Source of the DNA: Rhodospirillales bacterium
GTDB lineage: Bacteria > Pseudomonadota > Alphaproteobacteria > ATCC43930 > CGMCC-115725
DNA length: 6,918 bases
Direction of reading: 5' to 3'
NCBI GenBank assembly: GCA_015654725.1
Contig: JAATGI010000334.1
Location: 1-6,918, forward strand
Shown: positions 1 through 6,060 of the stretch, piece by piece
Layout of the letters: the number at the start of each line of letters is the position of its first letter
Numbering within the stretch: position 1 is the stretch's first letter
Translations under genes and position numbers: made by a program
Notes under the pieces: generated by a model
Database searches by the model: none
Told to the model about the DNA's origin: nothing
What the model saw: the letters and a program-made list of their open reading frames with translations, nothing else

Positions 1-4
1 AGCC

Positions 5-625
5 ATGTCCGAGGAATCGCGTTGGCAGACCTATTACCAGAACACCGCCGGGCGGCCGCCGCGACCGACTTTGTTGTTCGCGCTCGATCGCTTCGCCACG
101 CCGGGCTTCGCGGTCGATCTCGGTTGCGGCGACGGGCGCGACACGGTCGAGCTGTTGCGCCGCGGCTGGCGGGTGCTGGCGATCGACGGCGAAGCCGAGG
201 CGATCAAGCGCCTCACGGCGCGGCCCGATCTCCCGGCGACCGGCCACTTGGAAACCTTGCTTGCGGGTTTCGAGGACGCCGAATGGCCGCAAGCCGATCT
301 AATCAATGCCAGCTTTTCGCTGTTTTTTTGCCCGCCGGAGAAGTTCCCCGCGCTGTGGCGCAAGATCGGGGACTCGCTCAAGCCCGGCGGACGCTTCGCC
401 GGTCATCTCCTCGGCGAGCGCGACAGTTGGGCCGGGCGGAAGAACATCGTCGCCTTCGACCGCGCCGGGCTCGACCCGCTGCTCGCGGATTTCGCGATCG
501 AGACATGCGATATCGAGGAAACGGATTCGGTGACGCCGCGCGGCGAGGCGAAGCATTGGCATCTTTATCATCTCGTCCTACATAAGCCCCAGAAAGGGTC
601 GCGCAACCACGCCGGCTCTGGTTAA
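5..625 (+). CDS. Class I SAM-dependent methyltransferase (TehB-like Rossmann fold), 206 aa
   Basis: Predicted cytosolic S-adenosylmethionine-dependent methyltransferase; the acceptor is unknown. Seen: glycine-rich motif I VDLGCGDGRD at residues 37-46, the acidic ribose-binding position in AIDGE (D61) at the end of the second strand, a motif in the DLINASFSLFF segment (98-108) that fits the fourth strand, and LKPGGRFAGHLLGE (125-138), the usual post-motif strand and loop. Length is normal for a single-domain class I enzyme. The N-terminus (W7, YY, GRPPRPT) is the substrate-side cap. The ATG lies only four bases from the window edge, so its ribosome binding site cannot be seen. The reading frame ends in TAA 16 bases before the exporter gene on the same strand, suggesting co-transcription. 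The last 10-12 residues look like an unstructured tail. The fold is secure; TehB-like tellurite or thiol detoxification is only one possibility, since small-molecule methyltransferases share these motifs. Confidence 0.9.
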   Translation: MSEESRWQTYYQNTAGRPPRPTLLFALDRFATPGFAVDLGCGDGRDTVELLRRGWRVLAIDGEAEAIKRLTARPDLPATGHLETLLAGFEDAEWPQADLINASFSLFFCPPEKFPALWRKIGDSLKPGGRFAGHLLGERDSWAGRKNIVAFDRAGLDPLLADFAIETCDIEETDSVTPRGEAKHWHLYHLVLHKPQKGSRNHAGSG

Positions 626-641
626 TTGCGCCCCCGGCACG

Positions 642-2171
642 ATGCCCCCCATGGACGATACCGCTAGACCGCTGCCGCCGGCCGAGACCGAAGCCACGGC
701 AAAGCCCGTCGCCAACCGTGGCTTCGTGCTGGTTTGCCTGATGCTGGCGCTGTTCATGGCGGCGGTCGAGGCGACCGTGGTTTCGACCGCGATGCCGCGC
801 ATCATCGGCGCGCTCGGCGGCTTCTCGCTCTATAGCTGGGTGTTCGCGGTGTTCCTGCTGCCGCAGGCCATCACCACGATTCTCTATGGCAAGCTCGCCG
901 ACCTTTACGGCCGCCGCCCTGTGCTGCTGTTCGGCATCGCGCTGTTTCTCGCCGGCTCGATCGCCTGCGGCTTCGCCTGGTCGATGCCGGCGCTGATCGT
1001 GTTCCGGCTGATCCAGGGCATCGGCGCCGGCGCGATTCTGCCGATCGCCACCACCATCGCCGGCGATATCTACACCGTCGAAGAGCGCATGAAGGTCCAG
1101 GGTTATCTATCGAGCGTGTGGGGCTTTGCCGCGGTGATCGGGCCGCTGGTCGGCGGCATCATCGTGCAGACCCTGTCCTGGCGCTGGATTTTCTGGATCA
1201 ACGTGCCGTTCGGGATTCTCACCGTGATCGGGCTGCTGGTCTATTACCGCGAGCATGTCAGGCACCGCCAGGCCAGGCTCGATTTCGCCGGCGCCGGATT
1301 TTTCTCGGTGTCGATCGCGTCGTTGCTGCTGGTGGTGATTCAGGGCGGCCATGCCTGGCCGTGGAATTCCGCCCCCATCTACGCGCTGGTGGCGGCGTTC
1401 GCGATCTGCCTCGCCTTGTTCCTGTGGCAGGAAAGCCACGCGCCGGAGCCGATCCTGTCCCTCGGCCTGTGGCGCCAGCGCCTCGTCGCCATCGCCAACA
1501 GCGCCACCATGATCGCGGGCATGGGCATCATCGGCGTCAGCGCCCTGATTCCGACCTATGTCCAAGGCGTGATGGGCGATTCGGCGGTCGTGGCCGGCTT
1601 TTGCGTGACCGCCTTGTCTCTCACCTGGTCGCTCGCCGCCGCCGTCTTCGGCCGCATTACGCGCGTCACCGGCGCGCGCGGCGCGGCGCAGCTCGGCGGT
1701 TTCTGTTGCCTCGCGGGCGGCGCGATTTTTTACGCCCTGACGCCGGACATGAGCGCGGCGGTGCCAAGCATCGGCTCGGGCTTTTTCGGCTTCGGCATGG
1801 GCCTGTTGACCGTGACCTCCACGGTGATGATCCAGGCCAATGTCGATTGGACGCAGCGCGGCAGCGCCACCGCCTCCAACATTTTCTCGCGGCTCCTCGG
1901 CAGCACGCTCGGCGTCGCCATCCTGGGCGGCGTGTTGAACAACAGCTTGCAGACGCAGCTCGCCGGCTCGGGCATGGCCAATGTCACGCTCGACAGCATG
2001 CGCGAGCTTCTGAGCAAGACCCAGACCGGCATCGATCCGCAACAATTCGCGCTGCTGCAGCACGCGCTCGATATCGGGCTGCATCACGCCTTCCTGACCG
2101 TGGCGATCGTGTCCGGGCTCGCCCTGCTCCTGACGCTGTTCCTGCCGAAACAAGCGCTCGGGCGCTATTAG
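642..2171 (+). CDS. MFS multidrug exporter, DHA2 (EmrB/QacA-like) family, about 506-509 aa
   Basis: Proton-driven inner-membrane exporter of the 14-helix drug:H+ antiporter group. Seen: TM1 motif around residues 36-54 (FMAAVEATVVSTAMPRI, with Glu43 where the family often has Asp), motif A GKLADLYGRRPV (83-94) in the loop between TM2 and TM3, motif B RLIQGIGAGAILP (122-134), motif C GFAAVIGPLVGG (161-172), and SWRWIFWINVPFG (179-191), typical of DHA2. Further hydrophobic segments continue to about residue 502. Length fits 14-TM members. No HlyD/EmrA-type adaptor is adjacent, so it may act alone. Two ATGs (642 and 651) compete and neither has a clear Shine-Dalgarno; either start leaves the same transporter. 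It follows the methyltransferase by 16 bases, so the pair is likely one operon. Its TAG overlaps tail-to-tail with the small gene on the other strand. Substrate unknown. Confidence 0.93.
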   Translation: MPPMDDTARPLPPAETEATAKPVANRGFVLVCLMLALFMAAVEATVVSTAMPRIIGALGGFSLYSWVFAVFLLPQAITTILYGKLADLYGRRPVLLFGIALFLAGSIACGFAWSMPALIVFRLIQGIGAGAILPIATTIAGDIYTVEERMKVQGYLSSVWGFAAVIGPLVGGIIVQTLSWRWIFWINVPFGILTVIGLLVYYREHVRHRQARLDFAGAGFFSVSIASLLLVVIQGGHAWPWNSAPIYALVAAFAICLALFLWQESHAPEPILSLGLWRQRLVAIANSATMIAGMGIIGVSALIPTYVQGVMGDSAVVAGFCVTALSLTWSLAAAVFGRITRVTGARGAAQLGGFCCLAGGAIFYALTPDMSAAVPSIGSGFFGFGMGLLTVTSTVMIQANVDWTQRGSATASNIFSRLLGSTLGVAILGGVLNNSLQTQLAGSGMANVTLDSMRELLSKTQTGIDPQQFALLQHALDIGLHHAFLTVAIVSGLALLLTLFLPKQALGRY

Positions 2172-2344
2172 GCGTCCACGCATTCGCCGGCATCGGCGCG
2201 CGACATCGGCGGCGGATCGGGATCGTTGGCATTGGCGGGCGTCGGCAAGGTCGCGGCGGTCGCGTCATAGAGGCACGGCTCGACCGCGTCCGGCGCCGAC
2301 AGCGCCGAGCGGGTCAAGGTTCGCTCCAGCCATTCTTTCCACAT
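2168..2344 (-). CDS. Small hypothetical protein, 58 aa, with near-ideal ribosome binding site
   Basis: I do not recognise a family. The ATG at 2344-2342 is chosen because GGAGGT (2355-2350) sits five bases upstream, the best Shine-Dalgarno in the window; a longer frame starting at 2383 would add 13 Arg-rich residues and have no such site. The product begins MWKEWLERTLTRSAL, a short amphipathic helix, followed by an Ala/Pro/Asp-rich acidic tail (APDAVEPCLYDATAA, then a DPDPPP run) with two cysteines, C23 and C55. No signal peptide or TM segment is apparent. It ends in TAA that overlaps the stop of the convergent exporter by four bases. It lies just downstream of an intrinsic terminator, so it needs readthrough, or a promoter I cannot see in the roughly 40 intervening bases. 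Coding status rests on the ribosome binding site and plausible composition. Confidence 0.6.
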   Translation of the reverse strand: MWKEWLERTLTRSALSAPDAVEPCLYDATAATLPTPANANDPDPPPMSRADAGECVDA

Positions 2345-2349
2345 TGCCC

Positions 2350-2355
2350 ACCTCC
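2350..2355 (-). promoter_or_regulatory. Strong Shine-Dalgarno for the 58-aa small gene
   Basis: On the - strand GGAGGT is followed by GGGCA and then ATG. This full anti-SD match decides the start of the small gene at 2344 over the longer frame from 2383. Confidence 0.7.
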
Positions 2356-2384
2356 GCCCGCCGCGGCGAGACGAGAGCGGCAAT

Positions 2385-2416
2385 AAAAAAGCCGCCTCGC
2401 TCGTCGCTGGCGGCTT
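2385..2416 (-). terminator. Intrinsic (rho-independent) terminator of the - strand operon
   Basis: On the - strand AAGCCGCC (2416-2409) pairs with GGCGGCTT (2396-2389) across a 12-base loop. The run of six Ts at 2390-2385 overlaps the base of the stem, followed by ATTG. This is the textbook stem plus U-tract order for - strand transcription only; the + strand side lacks a U-tract. It lies about 155 bases after the DUF2214-like stop and only about 40 bases before the 58-aa small gene, so it either ends the oxygenase operon or acts as an attenuator ahead of the small gene. Confidence 0.8.
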
Positions 2417-2419
2417 CGT

Positions 2420-2438
2420 TTCCCGGGTCTGCCCGGAA
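2420..2438 (-). other. Second hairpin directly upstream of the terminator
   Basis: On the - strand TTCCGGG pairs with CCCGGGAA across the loop CAGA, with one bulged G, giving a seven-pair stem. It lies four bases before the terminator stem, forming a tandem hairpin. An alternative short stem GGAAG/CTTCC (2445-2433) overlaps it, so the two cannot both form fully. It may stabilise the 3' end of the transcript; function is inferred only from position. Confidence 0.45.
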
Positions 2439-2446
2439 GAGACTTC

Positions 2447-2533
2447 CTAGGGCTCGACTCCCAAACGGCCGCGCGCCGGCGACGCACTGTGCCAGCGCTT
2501 TTGACAAAGCATTTGGGTGACGAACCTGTTCAT
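2447..2533 (-). other. Possible 28-aa leaderless small ORF after the DUF2214-like gene
   Basis: An ATG at 2533-2531 opens a 28-codon frame (MNRFVTQMLCQKRWHS at its start, TAG at 2449-2447). There is no Shine-Dalgarno, but the ATG coincides with the start point expected from the promoter-like pair at 2540-2568, so it could be read as a leaderless message. The peptide is basic, has one Cys, and resembles no family I know. It is equally compatible with a non-coding stretch of a short RNA ending at the terminator. Low confidence as a gene. Confidence 0.2.
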
Positions 2534-2539
2534 GCGGCC

Positions 2540-2568
2540 AATATGGCGGATGCCGCGCGCGATGACAA
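2540..2568 (-). promoter_or_regulatory. Possible sigma70-like promoter within the 3' end of the DUF2214-like gene
   Basis: On the - strand TTGTCA (2568-2563) is separated by exactly 17 bases from CATATT (2545-2540). The -35 matches consensus at five of six positions, the -10 at four of six. The predicted start is near 2533. Such matches occur by chance, but this one is followed by a tandem hairpin and terminator with no gene between, which would give a short RNA of about 150 bases. Confidence 0.3.
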
Positions 2569-2571
2569 GCG

Positions 2572-3021
2572 CTACATGCCGATTCCGCGCGCCATCAGCG
2601 CGGCGGCGAGCGGGATCAGCGCGAACACGCCGAGTTCGGCATGGATGTAGCGGCGGACGCGGCGATAGCTCGGCGGATCGAGCGCCAGCGCGCCGCCCGC
2701 CGCGCGGCGGCGGTTGGCGATGAAGGCGAAGGTCGGCGGCAGGGACAACAGACCGACCGCGACGAACAGCGCCATCTTGACCCAAAACACGTAATTTGCG
2801 GCGTAGTAGTCGGCGCCCTTGGCGAAGAAAAACACGCGCAGCAAGCCGGTGACGATGATGACGATGACGGCGACGAGATAGGCGAGATCGAGCCTGGGCA
2901 AGAGTCGAACCGTCGCGGCATCCATATTCGGCCGGAACAGAACGAACTCGGCGACGAGACAGCTCAGCGTCGCGAAGATCGCGAGATAATGGGCGTAGGC
3001 GGCGATGGCTTGGTCGATCAT
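2572..3021 (-). CDS. DUF2214-like four-TM membrane protein, 149 aa
   Basis: Predicted inner-membrane protein of unknown function. Seen: four hydrophobic segments at about residues 5-27, 45-66, 78-101 and 126-146, a FAKGADYYAANYVFWVKM motif (66-83) between TM2 and TM3 that I associate with DUF2214, and an Arg-rich cytosolic loop (103-124). His11 in TM1 and His127 (IHAEL) at the start of TM4 could be a redox-cofactor ligand pair, as in other small four-helix heme proteins; this is inference. Length is normal for the family. The ATG at 3021-3019 overlaps the TGA of the preceding oxidoreductase (ATGA), with GGAG five bases upstream inside that gene, so translation is probably coupled. An in-frame start further upstream (3138) would add 39 Arg/Gly-rich residues and is rejected. 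It is the last long gene before the terminator. Confidence 0.85.
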   Translation of the reverse strand: MIDQAIAAYAHYLAIFATLSCLVAEFVLFRPNMDAATVRLLPRLDLAYLVAVIVIIVTGLLRVFFFAKGADYYAANYVFWVKMALFVAVGLLSLPPTFAFIANRRRAAGGALALDPPSYRRVRRYIHAELGVFALIPLAAALMARGIGM

Positions 3022-3989
3022 GCGTGCTCCGTCGCCAGTTCGGCGCGGGCCGCGCGATACTCGGCTTCGAGCCGTGCCACCAGTTCCGCGACCGGCGGCG
3101 CGTCGTCGATGCTGCCGACGCCCTGCCCCGCGCTCCAAATATCGCGCCAGACCTTCGCCTCGACATTGCCGACGGCGCCGAAATTCATTTTGCTCTTGTC
3201 GCCGCTCGGCAAATTGTCGGGATCGAGGCCGGTGCGCGCGACGCTCGGCTTGAGGTAATTGCCGAGCACGCCGCTGAACAGCGAGGTGTAGACGATGTCG
3301 GCGGCCGCGCTATCGACCAGCATCTCTTTATAGGTCGGCGGCGCGCTGGCCTCGCGCGTCGCGATGAACCGCGTGCCGATATAGGCGAGGTCGGCGCCGA
3401 TCGCCCGCGCCGCGAGGATGGCACGTCCCGTCGAGATCGCGCCCGACAGAATAATCGTGCCCTTGAAGAAGCGCCGTATTTCCGGCACCAACGCGAAGGG
3501 ACTCAAGGCGCCGGCATGGCCGCCGGCGCCGGCGCAGACCGGGATCAAGCCGTCGACGCCCTGCTCCGCCGCTTTCTCGGCATGGCGGATGCTGACGATG
3601 TCGTGGAACACCAGCCCGCCATAGGAATGCGCCGCCTTCACCACCTCGGCGGGCGGGCGCAGGCTGGTGATTTGGATCGGGACCCGCTGGCGGATGCAGA
3701 CCTCGACATCGTGCTCGAGCCGGTCGTTCGAGGCATGGACGATCTGGTTGACCGCGAACGGCGCCACCTTCGCCGCGGGATGCGCAGCTTGGTAGGCGGC
3801 AAGCGCGTCCTTGATCTGCACGATCCATTCCTCGAGCTTTTCCTTGGGCCGCGCGTTCAAGGCCGGGAACGCGCCGACAATGCCGGCAGTGCATTGCGCG
3901 ATCACCAGCTCGGGCACCGAGACGATGAACATCGGCGCGCCGATGACCGGCAACCGCAAACAATCTTGCAATGATGGCGGCAACGGCAC
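3018..3989 (-). CDS. Nitronate monooxygenase-like FMN oxidoreductase (2-nitropropane dioxygenase family), 323 aa
   Basis: TIM-barrel FMN enzyme of the NMO/2-nitropropane dioxygenase family, expected to oxidise alkyl nitronates in the cytosol; related members are enoyl-ACP reductase FabK and NADH:quinone reductases. Seen, numbered from the GTG start: LRLPVIGAPMF (11-21) at the first strand, FPALNARP (41-48), CAGAGGHAG (152-160) with the family's active-site His158, and SGAIST plus ADLAYIGTRF (182-208) binding the FMN phosphate. Start choice: GTG at 3989-3987, with TTGAGG eight bases upstream and 10 bases after the previous stop, gives an N-terminus reading MPLPPSLQ that fits this family. An ATG at 4031 would overlap the previous gene by 32 bases, adds 14 atypical residues and is less likely. 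It is coupled to the DUF2214-like gene by ATGA. The true substrate is uncertain because the family is often annotated by homology alone. Confidence 0.9.
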   Translation of the reverse strand: MPLPPSLQDCLRLPVIGAPMFIVSVPELVIAQCTAGIVGAFPALNARPKEKLEEWIVQIKDALAAYQAAHPAAKVAPFAVNQIVHASNDRLEHDVEVCIRQRVPIQITSLRPPAEVVKAAHSYGGLVFHDIVSIRHAEKAAEQGVDGLIPVCAGAGGHAGALSPFALVPEIRRFFKGTIILSGAISTGRAILAARAIGADLAYIGTRFIATREASAPPTYKEMLVDSAAADIVYTSLFSGVLGNYLKPSVARTGLDPDNLPSGDKSKMNFGAVGNVEAKVWRDIWSAGQGVGSIDDAPPVAELVARLEAEYRAARAELATEHA

Positions 3990-3999
3990 GGCGAAAGCC

Positions 4000-4554
4000 T
4001 CAACTCGTCGCGGGAATCGCGCGTTCGGCACGGGTGCGATACCACACCGTGAACCAGGCGGCGGCCGCCAAGCCGCCGAGCGTCAGCACGATCTCGATCC
4101 AGAGCGGAACTGCGGGCACATATGTCGCCGCCGCGTCGCAGGCGGCGGCGAGCGCGAACGACAAGGTCCAGGCGCCGCTGATGAGCAGATTGGCGCGCAT
4201 GAATTGGGGCGCGCTCCAATATTGTTCCGGCACCTGTTCGCGGGCGAATTGCAGGGTGAAGGGCCGCCCGATCGCGAGCGAGACGGCGGCGATCAGCGTC
4301 AGCCCGCCATCGACCACCAGCCTGACGCCGCCGACGCTCCAACCGGGATGGACGATCAGGGTGAACACGATCGCCGCGCCGAACAAGGCGAGACTGCCGA
4401 TCTCGAGAACCTTGATGCTTTCGCCGCGCCGCCAGCCGCGCGCCACCGAAATGATGGATACGACCAGCGCGGCGACGAGGCCGGCGAGCGGCGACGCCAG
4501 CCGCATCAACACAAAGAACGCGATGAACGGCGCGAAACCCCAGACGATGCTCAT
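4000..4554 (-). CDS. Uncharacterised six-TM membrane protein, 184 aa
   Basis: Integral membrane protein without a function I can assign. Seen: hydrophobic segments at about residues 3-18, 20-38, 49-69, 80-96, 121-146 and 149-171. A striking conserved-looking loop RPFTLQFAREQVPEQYW (97-113) lies between TM4 and TM5, followed by MRANLLISGAWTLSF (119-133). That loop pattern recurs in small bacterial membrane proteins distantly like the YciB septation-protein group, but I would not name it YciB. The ATG at 4554-4552 is supported by AAGGA eight bases upstream (4567-4563); a start at 4584 would lie inside the palindromic repeat and is rejected. The stop TGA is 10 bases before the GTG of the NMO-like gene, so the two are almost certainly co-transcribed. 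It is separated from the CCO gene by 99 bases that carry the repeat. Confidence 0.82.
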   Translation of the reverse strand: MSIVWGFAPFIAFFVLMRLASPLAGLVAALVVSIISVARGWRRGESIKVLEIGSLALFGAAIVFTLIVHPGWSVGGVRLVVDGGLTLIAAVSLAIGRPFTLQFAREQVPEQYWSAPQFMRANLLISGAWTLSFALAAACDAAATYVPAVPLWIEIVLTLGGLAAAAWFTVWYRTRAERAIPATS

Positions 4555-4643
4555 GGTCGGTTTCCTTCGGCAGCCCCCTCCCAACCCTCCCCCGCACGCG
4601 GGGGAGGGCGGACAAAGCGGCGCTTTGTCGGGTGGGGGCTCAT
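4551..4643 (-). other. 30-codon frame through the palindromic repeat, possible leader peptide
   Basis: GAGGAG (4655-4650), overlapping the CCO stop codon, stands six bases from an ATG at 4643-4641. The 30-codon frame reads MSPHPTKRRF, then VRPPPRAGEG, then WEGAAEGNRP, and its TGA overlaps the ATG of the membrane-protein gene (ATGA, 4554-4551). Most of it is the translated repeat; PPPRAGEG-type peptides are what this sort of GC-rich palindrome encodes. It could couple translation across the repeat, or be meaningless. I do not call it a gene. Confidence 0.25.
4572..4640. repeat. Palindromic intergenic repeat (nested three-stem element, 69 bases)
   Basis: Seen: an 11-pair perfect arm CCCTCCCCCGC/GCGGGGGAGGG (4585-4595 with 4598-4608), a second perfect arm GACAAAGC/GCTTTGTC (4611-4618 with 4622-4629), and an outer stem AGCCCCC/GGGGGCT (4572-4578 with 4634-4640), which extends three more pairs past a T-T mismatch. 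Together they fold as a three-way junction on either strand. The compact design, with outer ends closing both arms, is that of dispersed REP/MITE-like intergenic elements found in many GC-rich proteobacteria. Only one copy lies in this window, so repetitiveness is inferred from its form. There is no U-tract, so it is not a normal terminator. Confidence 0.8.
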
Positions 4644-4653
4644 TTTCATCTCC

Positions 4654-6060
4654 TCAGGCTGCTCGCCAATTGCCGTGAAAGCCGAACGGCACGCGATGCG
4701 ACACTTCCGCGACCGCGATCGGGCCCTTATCGAGCGACGCGGCATCGAAAATAGCAAGGTCGCTGCGTTTCTCCTCGCCGCGATAGACCGCGGCCAACAA
4801 ATAGCCCTCGCCCTCGGGCGCGCCGGCATGGCGCGGCACGAAAATCGGCTCGCCGAACGCATCGCCCTCGGGCGCGCGATAAAGCGCGCGTTTGCCGGTC
4901 TTAAGATCGAGATGGCCGAGTGTGTCGAACCCCTCGATCAGGCCGCCGCTGCTGGCGGCGTAATAGCCGTGACGATAAGGCAGGCCGGCGAAGCGCTCGT
5001 CGAGCCGCGGGAACTCCGCCCCAAGATCGTCGATTTGCTCGCGCTTGAAACCATCGCTGTTGCCGGCGAGATCGAAGGTCCAGCGCGTCAGGCGCGCCAC
5101 TGCCTTGGCCGGATCGCCCGGCTTGCCGTCGGGATCGGGAAACAGCGGCGCCTCCGGGTATTGCATGACGTCCGCGACGATCTTGTCGCCATCCTCATAG
5201 GCGTTCATGGGATGGAACACGTAGCACGGATCGCATTGGAACCAACGTATGGTCGAGACATCGGCATTGCGTTTCATGACCCCGACATGGGACCCCTTCG
5301 CCGGCTCCCAGGCAAAGGCGGGCTTGCCCGACATGGCACGCTCCAAACTTCCGGTCAGCGGCAGGATCGGGAACAACACGTAATTCCGGGTCACCAGGAA
5401 GTCATGGACCATCGCCGAGAACGGCGCCTCGAATTTGTCGAGCCGCGTCAGCTTGCCGGTCTTGTCGACGACGCCGTACAGCATGGTCCTGGTGAAGAAC
5501 CCGCCCGCCGAATAGGCGAAGAACACCATCTCGCCGGTCTCGGGATCGAGCTTCGGATGCGCGGTGACTTTGCCGCCCGCGAGCCCGCCGGCAAAATCGT
5601 CATAACCGTGGGGCGCCAACGTGTCGGCATCGAGCGCGAACGGCAGTTGCGATTCGACCAGCGCCAAGAGCTTGCCCGCATGCCAGACGATGTTGGTGTT
5701 GGCGACGCCGGCGCTCTTGCCGGCGACCGAGGGATCGCTGGTCATGGGGTTGCCCCAACTGCCGAACAGCGCCTTGTTGGCGTCATGCTCCAGCTGCCAT
5801 TTCGGCGTGCGAACCCAGCGATTGCGATAGGCGACGCGGCCGTTCTCGATATGGAAGGCGTGGATCATGCCGTCGCCGATGAACCAGTGGTAATTCTGGT
5901 CGCGCGGCGCGAATTGCGGATTGGGGCCGTTGCGATAAAGCGTGCCGGCCAAGTCTTTCGGCATCTCGCCGCGGACAACGAGGTCGGGCGCGTCCGCCTC
6001 GAACGAGATCGGCGCGTAATTGCCGGTGAAGAACGGATAATCGGGGAAGGGCTGGCTCAT
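4654..6060 (-). CDS. Carotenoid cleavage oxygenase (RPE65/CCO) family enzyme, 468 aa
   Basis: Non-heme Fe(II) dioxygenase that cleaves an alkene C=C bond into two carbonyls; family substrates are carotenoids, apocarotenoids and stilbenes. Seen: the four iron-ligand histidines H168 (TAHPK), H219 (MVHDF), H283 (VFHPMNAYEDGD) and H462 (FGFHGNW), and the three second-shell glutamates E136, E349 (AEFPR) and E404 (GEPIFVPR). The early YRNGPNPQF (42-50) and HWFIGDGMIHAF (58-69) blades are typical of the seven-bladed propeller. Length is normal; no signal peptide, so cytosolic or membrane-facing. The ATG (6060-6058) has AGGAG six bases upstream and overlaps the TetR stop by ATGA. Against lignostilbene dioxygenases, the phenol-binding Phe, Tyr and Lys appear as F60, W102 and V135, which argues against 4-hydroxystilbenes. 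The substrate remains unproven. Expected to be controlled by the TetR in front. Confidence 0.95.
   Translation of the reverse strand: MSQPFPDYPFFTGNYAPISFEADAPDLVVRGEMPKDLAGTLYRNGPNPQFAPRDQNYHWFIGDGMIHAFHIENGRVAYRNRWVRTPKWQLEHDANKALFGSWGNPMTSDPSVAGKSAGVANTNIVWHAGKLLALVESQLPFALDADTLAPHGYDDFAGGLAGGKVTAHPKLDPETGEMVFFAYSAGGFFTRTMLYGVVDKTGKLTRLDKFEAPFSAMVHDFLVTRNYVLFPILPLTGSLERAMSGKPAFAWEPAKGSHVGVMKRNADVSTIRWFQCDPCYVFHPMNAYEDGDKIVADVMQYPEAPLFPDPDGKPGDPAKAVARLTRWTFDLAGNSDGFKREQIDDLGAEFPRLDERFAGLPYRHGYYAASSGGLIEGFDTLGHLDLKTGKRALYRAPEGDAFGEPIFVPRHAGAPEGEGYLLAAVYRGEEKRSDLAIFDAASLDKGPIAVAEVSHRVPFGFHGNWRAA

Noticed and set aside
1107..2386. Long frames on both strands within the exporter gene (358 codons on -, 422 codons on +)
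   Set aside because: Low-complexity Arg/Ala/Gly/His-rich translations with no ribosome binding site or recognisable domain; the exporter frame has all family motifs.
2265..2507. 80-codon - strand frame spanning the terminator region
   Set aside because: Starts at a TTG without a ribosome binding site and reads straight through the terminator hairpin and U-tract; a shadow of the real 58-aa gene.
2501..2529. TTGACA on the + strand at 2501-2506, a perfect -35 hexamer
   Set aside because: No acceptable -10 at 16-18 bases (the 17-base position reads ACCTGT), and only antisense DNA lies downstream.
3507..3530. Perfect 9-pair inverted repeat GGCGCCGGC/GCCGGCGCC with a 6-base loop
   Set aside because: It lies in the codons of the glycine-rich FMN loop of the NMO-like enzyme (CAGAGGHAG region); Gly/Ala codon repetition explains it.
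4572..4640. The palindromic repeat as an intrinsic terminator
   Set aside because: No U-tract follows on either strand, and the genes behind it have no visible promoter of their own.
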